Counted from the first letter of the stretch, positions 1-6,538 are shown. The stretch: 6,852 nucleotides of DNA from Acidisphaera sp035272265 (GCA_035272265.1 DATEQV010000502.1:1-6852); one strand, 5' to 3'. The notes: generated by a model from the letters alone, not told the origin. A program made the numbers and translations.

Positions 1-661
1 GTCCGTTGCGTTCGCCGTCAGGGTCGTACGCGCCATGCAGCAGATGCGTCCGGGCACGGGCGAGGTCGTACTGGTCATCGGGCGGCACGAAGCTCGTATA
101 GCCGTCGCGCCCGTATCGCGGCGCACGCAGATGCGTGGCCACGCCCAGCTCGCGGCCGGCCATTTCCAGCGTCCCGAGATCGAGCAGGTGCACGTAGCCG
201 GCCCAGCGGTTGCCGCCGTACATCCACGCGGGGAACGGACGCGGCGTGAAATGCGCGAAGGTGGGTCCGGTGACGCACCATACGACGTCGAGACCGAGCG
301 CCACGACGCGCGGATCGCGATGCGCGCGGGCGAAGACCTCCATCAGGCGGCTTTGCTCGTAGGGCGTCGCCGCGTTCATCGCCAGGTTGGCGAAGCGCGC
401 GCCGAACAGCGGGTCCAGCACAGCCGGACGCAGCAGGCGGCTGCTCGATGTGCCGAACACCGCGCTGTCGAACCGGGCGGAACGCGCGAGTGCGGGGTGC
501 GCGTAGCGTGCGTTGGTGTCGACCGGCGCGCGGTCGAGCGGCGGCGACAGCGGCAGGTCCTCGTACGGATCGACGATGGCGGCGAACAGGAACGCCGCGA
601 GCAGGCCGCCGAGCGCGGTGCCGATCAGCGCGTACAGAAAGCGCCGCCACTCGGCCGTCAC
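1..661 (-). CDS. Membrane-anchored SGNH-hydrolase-like protein (partial, C-terminus beyond window)
   Basis: The frame is open for 220 codons from a GTG at 661 to the left edge, so the C-terminus is missing. The product starts with a short basic/aromatic stretch and one hydrophobic helix (about residues 8-29, rich in A, L, G, F), so it is probably anchored with the rest in the periplasm. After a proline-rich linker comes FGTSSSR (residues 69-75), which looks like the nucleophile-serine block of SGNH/AlgJ-like proteins. It is followed by FANLAMN (90-96) and the buried strand VVALGLDVVW (119-128), in the order expected for that fold. The catalytic Asp/His block would lie outside the window. Its start is 24 bp past the MBOAT stop, on the same strand, with a good ribosome site. 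MBOAT plus SGNH-like partner is the usual arrangement for O-acylation of exported polysaccharides (AlgI with AlgJ/AlgX). That partnership is inferred from position and motif. The polymer modified cannot be told. Confidence 0.75.
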   Translation of the reverse strand, partial: MTAEWRRFLYALIGTALGGLLAAFLFAAIVDPYEDLPLSPPLDRAPVDTNARYAHPALARSARFDSAVFGTSSSRLLRPAVLDPLFGARFANLAMNAATPYEQSRLMEVFARAHRDPRVVALGLDVVWCVTGPTFAHFTPRPFPAWMYGGNRWAGYVHLLDLGTLEMAGRELGVATHLRAPRYGRDGYTSFVPPDDQYDLARARTHLLHGAYDPDGERNG

Positions 662-670
662 GGTGCGGCG

Positions 671-677
671 CCTTCCT
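671..677 (-). promoter_or_regulatory. Ribosome binding site fixing the GTG start at 661
   Basis: On the minus strand AGGAAGG lies 9 nt before the GTG at 661-659. The only nearby ATG (681-679) reads into a stop after seven codons, so this Shine-Dalgarno sequence decides for the GTG start of the SGNH-like gene. It sits between the MBOAT stop (686-688) and that start, as expected for translation of a downstream operon gene. Confidence 0.65.
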
Positions 678-685
678 GCATCGCG

Positions 686-2065
686 TCAGAACTGGAAATA
701 GATGAAGACATTCGGCAGCCGTCCGCCGATCAGCAGCACGAGCCATACCCCGGCTGCACCCACGGGCACGGCGATCCAGGGGCGCGGCTCCAGGCGGGTG
801 AAGGCGAGGTCCTGGCTCGGGATGCCGGCGAGCACCACCGCCGCCCCGCCGAGCAGCGCGATCCAGTGCTCAGGGTCGAAAGTAACGTGACCGAGGCCGT
901 TCGCGCCGCCCATCGCCTGCCACATGCTGCCGGCCACGGTGAAGCTCGGCGAGCGGAACAGCACGAACGCGCCCATGACAAACAGCAGCGTCATCGCCCA
1001 GCCGAGAAGCCGCGGCAGGCGGATGCCGGTCTTCTCCCACACATGGTTCAGCGCCAGCGCCGAGCCGTGCATCCCGCCCCACACGACGTACGTCCAGGCC
1101 GCGCCGTGCCACAGGCCGCCGAGCAGCATGGTGAGGAAGATGTTGACGGCCTGGCGCGGCAGGCTGCAGCGGTTGCCGCCGAGCGGGATGTACAGGTAGT
1201 CGCGCAGGAAGCGCGACAGCGTCATGTGCCAGTGCCGCCAGTAGTCGCGGATCGACGTGCTGCGATACGGCGCGTTGAAGTTGAACGGCAGGCGCAGGCC
1301 GAACATCAGCGCCAGCCCGATCGCCATGTCGGAGTAGCCGGAGAAGTCGAAGTAGATCTGCATCGTGTACGCGGCATCGCCGATCCAAGCCTCGGCGGTG
1401 GACAGTTTCGCCTCGGCCGCGTGGGCGAAGATCGGGTCGGCGATCTGCGCCAGCGTGTCGGCGAGTGCGACTTTCTTGGCGATGCCGATGATGAACAGCA
1501 CGCAGCCGCGCGACAGGTTCTCCCAGATCTCGGGGCGGCGGGGGTCGTTGTCGAATTGCGGGATGATCTCGTTGTGGCGGACCAGCGGCCCGGCGATCAA
1601 CTGCGGGAAGAAGGTGACGAACATCCAGAAGTCGAGGAAGCCGTAGATGTGCTGGTCGCCCCGCTTGAGGTCGATCAGGTAGCTGATCTTCTGGAAGACG
1701 AAGAAGCTGATGCCGAGCGGCAGCACGAGCGCCCAGGGCGTCCACGGCGCCCCGACCAGGCCATAGATGCTGCCGCGGATGAAGTCGGCGTATTTGAACA
1801 CCCCCAGCGCCAGCAGGTTGAGGACGACGCCGAGCACCGGGATCCAGCCCCGGCGGGCAATCCCGAACCACTGCGCGATCAGCCAGTTGGCGAGCGTCAG
1901 GCCGACCAGCAGCGGGACGAAGCGGACGTCCCACCAGCCGTAGAAGCCGAGCGAGGCCAGCACCACCCAGGCCTGGCGCCACGCCCGGTGGCGCGCCAGC
2001 GCGTAGTAGCCCGCCAGGACCAGCGGCAGGAATCCGAGGATGAAGGCCTGGGAATTGAACAGCAC
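686..2065 (-). CDS. MBOAT family O-acyltransferase (AlgI-like)
   Basis: A 459-residue polytopic membrane protein matching the AlgI/DltB-type membrane-bound O-acyltransferases in length and motifs. It opens with MLFNSQAFILGFLPL, the characteristic AlgI-type N-terminus. The conserved core RDYWRHWH (273-280) continues into RFLRDYLYIPLGGN, and LLGGLWHGAAW contains the presumed catalytic His320, close to His322 of Pseudomonas AlgI. Many hydrophobic helices cover the rest. Such proteins pass acyl groups from a cytoplasmic donor across the inner membrane to an acceptor or a periplasmic partner. Here the probable partner is the SGNH-like protein encoded 24 bp downstream. The start is GTG (2065-2063), because the expected N-terminus begins exactly there; no strong Shine-Dalgarno is seen. 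An A/T-rich pocket at 2076-2100 could hold a promoter, since a terminator separates it from the Bax-inhibitor gene. Family assignment is firm; substrate is unknown. Confidence 0.95.
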   Translation of the reverse strand: MLFNSQAFILGFLPLVLAGYYALARHRAWRQAWVVLASLGFYGWWDVRFVPLLVGLTLANWLIAQWFGIARRGWIPVLGVVLNLLALGVFKYADFIRGSIYGLVGAPWTPWALVLPLGISFFVFQKISYLIDLKRGDQHIYGFLDFWMFVTFFPQLIAGPLVRHNEIIPQFDNDPRRPEIWENLSRGCVLFIIGIAKKVALADTLAQIADPIFAHAAEAKLSTAEAWIGDAAYTMQIYFDFSGYSDMAIGLALMFGLRLPFNFNAPYRSTSIRDYWRHWHMTLSRFLRDYLYIPLGGNRCSLPRQAVNIFLTMLLGGLWHGAAWTYVVWGGMHGSALALNHVWEKTGIRLPRLLGWAMTLLFVMGAFVLFRSPSFTVAGSMWQAMGGANGLGHVTFDPEHWIALLGGAAVVLAGIPSQDLAFTRLEPRPWIAVPVGAAGVWLVLLIGGRLPNVFIYFQF

Positions 2066-2099
2066 GCCGGCAGGCTTACAAAATTGTGTCGGACAAGGA

Positions 2100-2130
2100 A
2101 AACCCTCCCCCGCGGGGCGGGGGAGGGTTT
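2100..2130 (-). terminator. Intrinsic terminator after the Bax inhibitor-1 gene
   Basis: Perfect inverted repeat: a 14-bp stem (AAACCCTCCCCCGC against GCGGGGGAGGGTTT) with a 3-nt GGG loop. On the minus strand it begins 20 nt after the stop codon of the Bax inhibitor-1 gene (2150-2152) and runs into TTTTCCTT, a modest U-tract. It lies between two genes on the same strand, so it should separate their transcripts and implies that the MBOAT gene has its own promoter. The terminal A:T pairs make it potentially active in both directions. Confidence 0.85.
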
Positions 2131-2149
2131 CTTGCCGGTCTGGGCCGCG

Positions 2150-2926
2150 TCAGTTGCTGTTGCGGTTGCCCAGCAGCTGCAGCAGCAGCATGAACAGGTT
2201 GATGAAATTCAGGTACAGGTTGAGCGCGTCGTAGACGCTCCGCTTGGCGACGCCGTCCGGCCCGATCGCATAGGCATACTGCACGTAGTCGGCCTTGATG
2301 CGCTGGGTGTCGTAGGCGGTGAGCCCGGTGAACACGATCACGCCGATGATGCTGATGATGACCTGCAGCTGCGAGCTTTGGAACCACCAGTTCACGAGGC
2401 TGGCGATGATGATGCCGATCAGGCCCATGAACAGGAAGCTGCCCATGCGCGTGAGGTCGCTGCGGGTCGTGTAGCCCCAGATGCTCATCGCGGCGAACGT
2501 ACCTGCCGTGATGAAGAAGACTTCGACAATCGAGGTCTTCTCGTAGACCAAGAAGATGCTTGTGAGGCTAGCGCCCATTGCGGCGCAGAAGCACCAAAAG
2601 AGCGTCTGTGCAGCCGTCCTCGACAGCCGGTTGACGCCGAAGCTGAGCACCAGCACAAAACCCAGCGGAGCCAGCATCGCCAGCACCGCGAGGCCGGTCG
2701 GCTGCGTGACCTGAAGGCCAGCCGCGGTGGTCACCTCGCGATAGAAAGCTTGGTGTAGCTGCGGGATGGTCGCGATGGCGTAGGCGATGATGCCGGTCAG
2801 CACCAGGCCCGAGGCCATCCAGTTGTAGACCCGCAGCATGTAGGCGCGCAGCCCGGCGTCCAGCACCGCCGTCGAGGCGACGCCCTGCGTCGTCGGGTAG
2901 GCGCGAGTGTTGGGTTCGAAGGCCAT
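2150..2926 (-). CDS. Bax inhibitor-1/YccA family membrane protein
   Basis: A 258-residue protein with a hydrophilic N-terminus of about 30 residues and seven predicted transmembrane segments (roughly 34-52, 77-98, 106-127, 133-150, 161-180, 187-206, 236-253), the normal layout of the UPF0005/BI-1 family. The sequence AGLRAYMLRVYNWMASGL before and into helix 1 is typical of bacterial members. Two acidic residues stand where the family has its pH-sensing aspartate pair: Asp206 in GLTAYDTQRIK and Asp233 in VYDALNLYLNF. Bacterial homologues include calcium-leak proteins such as YetJ and the FtsH-associated YccA; which role applies here cannot be read from sequence. The ATG at 2926 is preceded by AAAGGA at a rather long spacing (about 12 nt). 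The gene is monocistronic by context, with a divergent gene upstream and an intrinsic terminator downstream. Confidence 0.95.
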   Translation of the reverse strand: MAFEPNTRAYPTTQGVASTAVLDAGLRAYMLRVYNWMASGLVLTGIIAYAIATIPQLHQAFYREVTTAAGLQVTQPTGLAVLAMLAPLGFVLVLSFGVNRLSRTAAQTLFWCFCAAMGASLTSIFLVYEKTSIVEVFFITAGTFAAMSIWGYTTRSDLTRMGSFLFMGLIGIIIASLVNWWFQSSQLQVIISIIGVIVFTGLTAYDTQRIKADYVQYAYAIGPDGVAKRSVYDALNLYLNFINLFMLLLQLLGNRNSN

Positions 2927-3290
<364 letters not shown>

Positions 3291-3827
3291 ATGATCAGGT
3301 TTTTCGTGGCGCTCGACCTGCCGTGGACCTTGCGCGAGCGGCTGACCTCGCTGGCCGGCGGCCTGCCGGGCGCGCGCTGGGTGCCGGCTGAGAACCACCA
3401 CCTGACGCTGCGCTTCATCGGCGAGTTGCCGTGCTGGCGCGCCGAGGAGGTGGACCATGCCCTCGCCTCCCTGCGGGCGCGCGGGTTCGCGCTGACGCTC
3501 GCCGGGTTGGGGGTGTTCGAAAAGGCGGGCCGATCGAGCGCGCTGTGGGTGGGGGTGGAGCGCAACCCGGGCCTCGACCACCTGCGCGGCAAGATCGAGA
3601 CCGCCTTGCAGCGGGCCGGGCTGGAGCCGGAGCGCCGCCGCTTCAACCCGCATGTGACGCTCGCGCGGGTGGACGGCGTGCCGCATGAACGGCTGGTGAC
3701 CTACCTCCAGGCGCACAACCTGTTCCGGGCCGAGCCGCTGCCGGTCGAGCATTTCACGCTGTTCAGCTCGCGCCTGGGCAAGGAGGCGTCGGTATATACG
3801 GCCGAGGCGGAGTACGAGCTGGCGTGA
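3291..3827 (+). CDS. thpR: RNA 2',3'-cyclic phosphodiesterase (2'-5' RNA ligase family)
   Basis: A 178-residue 2H-phosphoesterase superfamily protein. It opens with IRFFVALDLP, the usual ThpR/LigT beginning, and carries both HxTx catalytic motifs: HLTL at residues 37-40 (His37, Thr39) and HVTL at 121-124 (His121, Thr123). The two histidines act as general base and acid in opening 2',3'-cyclic phosphates to 2'-phosphates; the family can also ligate 2'-5' RNA ends in vitro. Length is normal for the family. The ATG at 3291 is chosen because family members begin at this point; it follows GGGGGGA with 10-nt spacing. An in-frame ATG at 3264 adding MAGRGDVAG is a possible alternative. The frame stays open further upstream, but that part is low-complexity. 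The gene heads a compact plus-strand cluster; its TGA is 11 bp before the preferred cobB start. Confidence 0.93.
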   Translation: MIRFFVALDLPWTLRERLTSLAGGLPGARWVPAENHHLTLRFIGELPCWRAEEVDHALASLRARGFALTLAGLGVFEKAGRSSALWVGVERNPGLDHLRGKIETALQRAGLEPERRRFNPHVTLARVDGVPHERLVTYLQAHNLFRAEPLPVEHFTLFSSRLGKEASVYTAEAEYELA

Positions 3828-3830
3828 GGG
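3826..3830 (+). promoter_or_regulatory. Ribosome binding site for cobB, overlapping the thpR stop
   Basis: GAGGG ends 8 nt before the ATG at 3839 and overlaps the thpR TGA (3825-3827). It favours the ATG over the in-frame GTG at 3824 that overlaps the same stop. Either way the two genes are likely translationally coupled. Confidence 0.45.
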
Positions 3831-3838
3831 TGGCGGGG

Positions 3839-4555
3839 ATGCGGTCGCGGCCTGGGATCGTGGTGCTGACGGGGGCGGGGATCAGCCGCGAGAGCGGGCT
3901 GGCGACCTTCCGCGACGAGGACGGGGTCTGGCGGCGGGTGCGGCTGGAGGACGTGGCGACGCCGTATGCGTATGCGCGCGATCCCGACACGGTGCTGGCG
4001 TTCTACGACGCGCGGCGGCGCGGCCTGCTCGATCCGGCGGTGCAGCCGAACGCGGCGCACCAGGCGCTGGCGCGGCTGGAGCAGGCATGGTCGGGCGACT
4101 TCCTGCTGGTGACGCAGAACGTCGACGACCTGCACGAGCGCGCGGGCAGCCGGCGGCTGCTGCACATGCACGGCGAGCTGCTGCGGGCGTGGTGCCTGGC
4201 CTGCGATTCGACGCATGGCGGCTGGCGCGAGGACATTGCGCGGCACACGTCCTGCCCGACCTGCGGCACCACCGGGCGGATGCGTCCGCACATCGTGTGG
4301 TTCGGCGAGATGCCATTGCACATGGAGACGATCGAGGACGCGCTGGACCGCTGCGGCCTGTTCATCAGCATCGGCACGTCCGGCAACGTCTATCCGGCGG
4401 CGGGCTTCGTCGAGCAGGTGCGCGGCCGGGCGGAGACGGTGGAGCTGAACCTGGAGCCGAGCGAGGGCGCGGCGCTGTTCGACCGTGCCGTCCACGGCCC
4501 GGCGACCGAGGTGGTGCCCGCCTTCGTCGACGACCTGCTGGCGCGCTGGTGCTAG
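3839..4555 (+). CDS. cobB: NAD-dependent protein deacylase, class III sirtuin (CobB)
   Basis: Sir2-family enzyme removing acyl groups from lysines with NAD, giving nicotinamide and O-acyl-ADP-ribose in the cytoplasm. In numbering from an in-frame GTG at 3824 (243 residues), the signatures are GAGIS (17-21), TQNVDDLHERAG (97 on), catalytic His116 in HMHGEL, FGEMP, GTSGNVYPAAGF and VELNLEP. Four cysteines, Cys124/127 and Cys144/147, form the expected zinc site. Tyr61 and Arg64 in FYDARRR match the YxxR pair of SIRT5 and E. coli CobB (Tyr92, Arg95) that accepts succinyl and malonyl groups, so desuccinylase/demalonylase activity is likely besides deacetylation. The ATG at 3839 is preferred (238 residues): it aligns with the short N-terminus of E. 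coli CobB and has GAGGG upstream. It follows thpR by 11 bp and precedes the DUF29 gene by 10 bp. Family assignment is very firm. Confidence 0.95.
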   Translation: MRSRPGIVVLTGAGISRESGLATFRDEDGVWRRVRLEDVATPYAYARDPDTVLAFYDARRRGLLDPAVQPNAAHQALARLEQAWSGDFLLVTQNVDDLHERAGSRRLLHMHGELLRAWCLACDSTHGGWREDIARHTSCPTCGTTGRMRPHIVWFGEMPLHMETIEDALDRCGLFISIGTSGNVYPAAGFVEQVRGRAETVELNLEPSEGAALFDRAVHGPATEVVPAFVDDLLARWC

Positions 4556-4565
4556 GCTGACCGCG

Positions 4566-5042
4566 ATGCCCGACGGTCTGTATGACCGCGACATCCTGAT
4601 CTGGTCCGAGCAGCAGGCCGACCTGCTGCACCGGCTGGCGGCCGGCGACGATCGCGTGGTCGGCCTCATCGATTGGGAAAACGTCATCCACGAGATCGAG
4701 TGCGTCGGCCGGCGGGAACTCAACGAGTTCTATTCGTCGCTGCTGACCGCGCTCGTCCTGATTTTGTCCGGGACACGCCGAATGCGCAGCGACTGGTGGG
4801 ACAAAGTGTGCGCCGCTCTGTGCGATGCGGAGGACAGGCAGTCTCCCTCCATCCGAGAGCGTACCGACCTCGAAGACATCTACAGAGGCGCACGCCAGGT
4901 TGTTGCAGCGGGCGATCCGGATTACGCGCGTTCTCTACCGGAGGCCTGCCCGTTCACTTTGGACGAGCTGCTGGCCGATCCGTTCGATGTACTTGCCTTA
5001 GTGACCAAAGTTGACGAAGCCGCAGCCGCCCGAAACGCTTGA
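4566..5042 (+). CDS. DUF29 domain-containing protein
   Basis: A 158-residue soluble protein with the DUF29 layout: the N-terminal LYDRDILIWSEQQADLL motif, DWENVIHEIECVGRRELNE in the middle, and the closing ECxFT-like block, here EACPFTLDELLADPFD (126-141). The family is common in cyanobacteria and proteobacteria, often in several copies, and has no established function. The ATG at 4566 puts the family N-terminus at residue 5; the Shine-Dalgarno is weak. The 17 residues after PFD go beyond the usual family end, and their codons overlap the next gene by 32 bp. By hand count GC over 4741-4980 is about 63 percent, against about 77 percent in a sample of cobB, and codons such as TTA, ATT and TTT appear. 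That suggests later acquisition or weak selection. It sits inside an otherwise enzymatic cluster. Confidence 0.85.
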   Translation: MPDGLYDRDILIWSEQQADLLHRLAAGDDRVVGLIDWENVIHEIECVGRRELNEFYSSLLTALVLILSGTRRMRSDWWDKVCAALCDAEDRQSPSIRERTDLEDIYRGARQVVAAGDPDYARSLPEACPFTLDELLADPFDVLALVTKVDEAAAARNA

Positions 5043-5649
5043 GGACGTCGCCGCGGCCGCCCGCGCCTGCACGGTCTGTGCGGCGGAGCTGCCGCTCGGG
5101 CCGCGGCCGGTGCTGCGTGTCTCCGCGACCGCCCGCATCCTGATCGCCAGCCAGGCGCCGGGCACCAAGGTGCACGCGTCGGGCACGCCGTGGACCGACG
5201 CGTCGGGCGTACGTCTCCGCGCGTGGCTCGGCATGACCGAGGCCGAGTTCTACGACGTCTCCCGTATTGCCATCCTGCCGATGGGGCTGTGCTATCCCGG
5301 CCGCCTGCCGAACGGCGGCGACGCGCCGCCGCGCGCCGAATGCCGCACGCTCTGGCACCCGCGCCTGTTGCCGCTGATGCCGGCGCTGCGACTGACGCTG
5401 CTCATCGGGTCGTACTCGCAGGCCTACTACCTCGGCCCGGGCGACATGACGACGCGGGTGCGCGCCTTCCGCGACCACCTGCCGCGCCACTTCCCGCTGC
5501 CGCATCCGTCCTGGCGCACCGTGGGCTGGGAACAGCGCAACCCCTGGTTCGCGACCGAGGTACTGCCGGCGCTGCGGCAGGAAGTCGCCGCGGCCCTCGC
5601 CGGCTTCAGTCCAGCTCCGCCTCCAACGCCTCGATCTCGGCGTCGCTGA
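5011..5649 (+). CDS. Uracil-DNA glycosylase superfamily protein with probable 4Fe-4S cluster
   Basis: A 212-residue protein of the COG1573 type. Four cysteines (Cys20, Cys23, Cys94, Cys111) have the spacing of iron-sulfur family 4 glycosylases: a CxxC near the start, then a pair 17 residues apart. The active-site region is ASQAPGTKVHASGTPW (46-61), and the C-terminal DNA-binding/catalytic block is HPSWR (165-169). The normal role would be cutting uracil or another damaged base from DNA. The usual GEAPG acidic residue is Gln (SQAPG), so substrate and activity are uncertain. The start is TTG at 5011: the frame is closed upstream by a TAG at 4999-5001 and no later start keeps the CxxC. This start lies inside the DUF29 gene (32-bp overlap, different frame) with weak ribosome-site signal, suggesting coupled translation. 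The proline/arginine-rich tail (about 200-212) overlaps the convergent zincin gene. Confidence 0.85.
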   Translation: MTKPQPPETLEDVAAAARACTVCAAELPLGPRPVLRVSATARILIASQAPGTKVHASGTPWTDASGVRLRAWLGMTEAEFYDVSRIAILPMGLCYPGRLPNGGDAPPRAECRTLWHPRLLPLMPALRLTLLIGSYSQAYYLGPGDMTTRVRAFRDHLPRHFPLPHPSWRTVGWEQRNPWFATEVLPALRQEVAAALAGFSPAPPPTPRSRRR

Positions 5650-6010
5650 AGCCGAAATGGTGCGCGATCTCGTGCACCAGCACGTTGCGCACCAGCTTGT
5701 AGAGATCGACGTTGGTTTCGATCCATTCGAGCAGGATCGGCTCGCGGTACAGATGGATCATGTCCGGCTGGCGGGCGATGTCGCTGTGGCTCCGGTGGAT
5801 CAGCGGCACGCCGCGATACAGGCCGGTCAGCTCCCAGGCGTTCTCGATCCCCATCTCGTCGAGCGTCTCGTCGTCCGCGATGTCGTCGACGACGATCCCC
5901 ACCCCCTTGACGTGGCGCGACAGGCGGGCGGGCATGGCGGCGAGCGCGCGCTCGGCCATGTCGGCGAGGTCGTCGGCGCTGGGCGGCAAGGCGAACGGGG
6001 GGCGGCGCAT
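5606..6010 (-). CDS. Zincin-like metallopeptidase family protein (HExxHxxGxxD)
   Basis: A 134-residue protein matching the small 'metallopeptidase family protein' group (Zincin_1/DUF1025-like). The zinc motif is HEIAHHFGFSD, with His113 and His117 as ligands, Glu114 as general base, Gly120, and Asp123 in the third-ligand position. Upstream parts typical of the group are FALPPSADDLADMAERAL near the start, the acidic DEMGIENAWELTGLYRGVPL, and MIHLYREPILLEW. There is no signal peptide, so it is probably cytoplasmic. Physiological substrate is unknown; some members of this fold may be inactive or regulatory, but all expected metal-site residues are present here. The ATG at 6010 gives the usual family N-terminus; no Shine-Dalgarno is visible. 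The gene is divergent from mmcB (45 bp between starts) and its last 44 bp overlap the end of the glycosylase gene tail-to-tail. Confidence 0.9.
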   Translation of the reverse strand: MRRPPFALPPSADDLADMAERALAAMPARLSRHVKGVGIVVDDIADDETLDEMGIENAWELTGLYRGVPLIHRSHSDIARQPDMIHLYREPILLEWIETNVDLYKLVRNVLVHEIAHHFGFSDAEIEALEAELD

Positions 6011-6055
6011 CGGCGCACCATAGCGCGGATCGGCGCCCCCGCGTATCACAACCGC
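6011..6055. promoter_or_regulatory. 45-bp divergent promoter region, possibly for leaderless transcripts
   Basis: The start codons of the zincin gene (6010, minus) and mmcB (6056, plus) are only 45 bp apart, so both promoters must lie here or inside the coding regions. Neither start has a Shine-Dalgarno. On each side a -10-like hexamer lies exactly 6 nt before the ATG: TATGGT on the minus strand (6022-6017) and TATCAC on the plus strand (6044-6049). This fits transcripts beginning at or next to the ATG. No good -35 boxes are seen. No GTTC-N7-GTTC alphaproteobacterial LexA box is present, although Caulobacter mmcB is reported to be SOS-regulated. Confidence 0.35.
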
Positions 6056-6538
6056 ATGGACATGCAGATCGGCGCCCCGAGCTTTCCACAGCGCGCCGCC
6101 GCGATCCGCCGGGCAGTGGCCCGGCTGTGCCTGGCGCTGGAATGGGCGCCGCTGCACGAGGTGCCGCTGCCGAACGGCAGGCGGGCCGACATCCTGGCCC
6201 TGCGGCCGGACGGCGCCTTCGCCTGCATCGAGATCAAGTCGGGCCTGCGGGACTTCCTGACCGACGCGAAGTGGCCGGGCTACTGCGACTTCTGCGACGC
6301 GCTGTTCTTCGCCGTCGACTGCGACTTCCCGCGCGACGTGCTGCCCGACGGCGTGGGCGTGATCGTGGCGGACGAAACCGGCGCGGACATCCTGACCGAC
6401 GCGCCCGCGCACCGGCTCGCGCCCGCCCGTCGCCGCGCGCTGACGCAGCGCTTCGCAGCCCTGGCGGCCGGGCGGCTCGCATGCATGGAGGACCCGGGCG
6501 CGGTCGGCTTCATCCGCGCGGCATTGCGGGCCGAATGA
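6056..6538 (+). CDS. mmcB: MmcB family DNA repair protein
   Basis: A 160-residue protein matching the MmcB (PF06319, formerly DUF1052) family linked to mitomycin C resistance in Caulobacter, with a PD-(D/E)XK nuclease-like core. Visible signature: RADILAL with Asp45, then CIEIKSGLRDFLTDAKWPGY, where Glu59 and Lys61 form the ExK part. The family blocks CDFCDALFFAVDCDFP, LPDGVGVIVADETGAD and HRLAPARRRALTQRFA follow. The probable role is processing damaged DNA, such as crosslinks, in the cytoplasm; the exact reaction is not established. The ATG at 6056 is chosen, and a second in-frame ATG at 6062 is possible. It shares a 45-bp region with the divergent zincin gene, and a long palindrome begins 39 bp after its stop. 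The family is mainly alphaproteobacterial, which supports the organism guess. Confidence 0.92.
   Translation: MDMQIGAPSFPQRAAAIRRAVARLCLALEWAPLHEVPLPNGRRADILALRPDGAFACIEIKSGLRDFLTDAKWPGYCDFCDALFFAVDCDFPRDVLPDGVGVIVADETGADILTDAPAHRLAPARRRALTQRFAALAAGRLACMEDPGAVGFIRAALRAE

Noticed and set aside
75..746. A 223-codon minus-strand open frame overlapping the SGNH-like gene.
   Set aside because: It is in a different frame from the 1-661 gene, is arginine/alanine-rich without hydrophobic pattern or motif, and overlaps the conserved end of the MBOAT gene.
35..2758. A 907-codon open frame on the plus strand covering the SGNH-like, MBOAT and BI-1 region.
   Set aside because: It is antisense to three genes recognised by conserved motifs. 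The translation is low-complexity (Arg, Ala, Glu, Gln, His rich) with no domain, as expected when high-GC codon bias removes stops from the opposite strand.
5657..6055. An upstream extension of MmcB, since the plus frame is open from 5657.
   Set aside because: The region is antisense to the zincin gene, whose HExxH motif and N-terminus are clear. The MmcB family begins near residue 1 as called at 6056.
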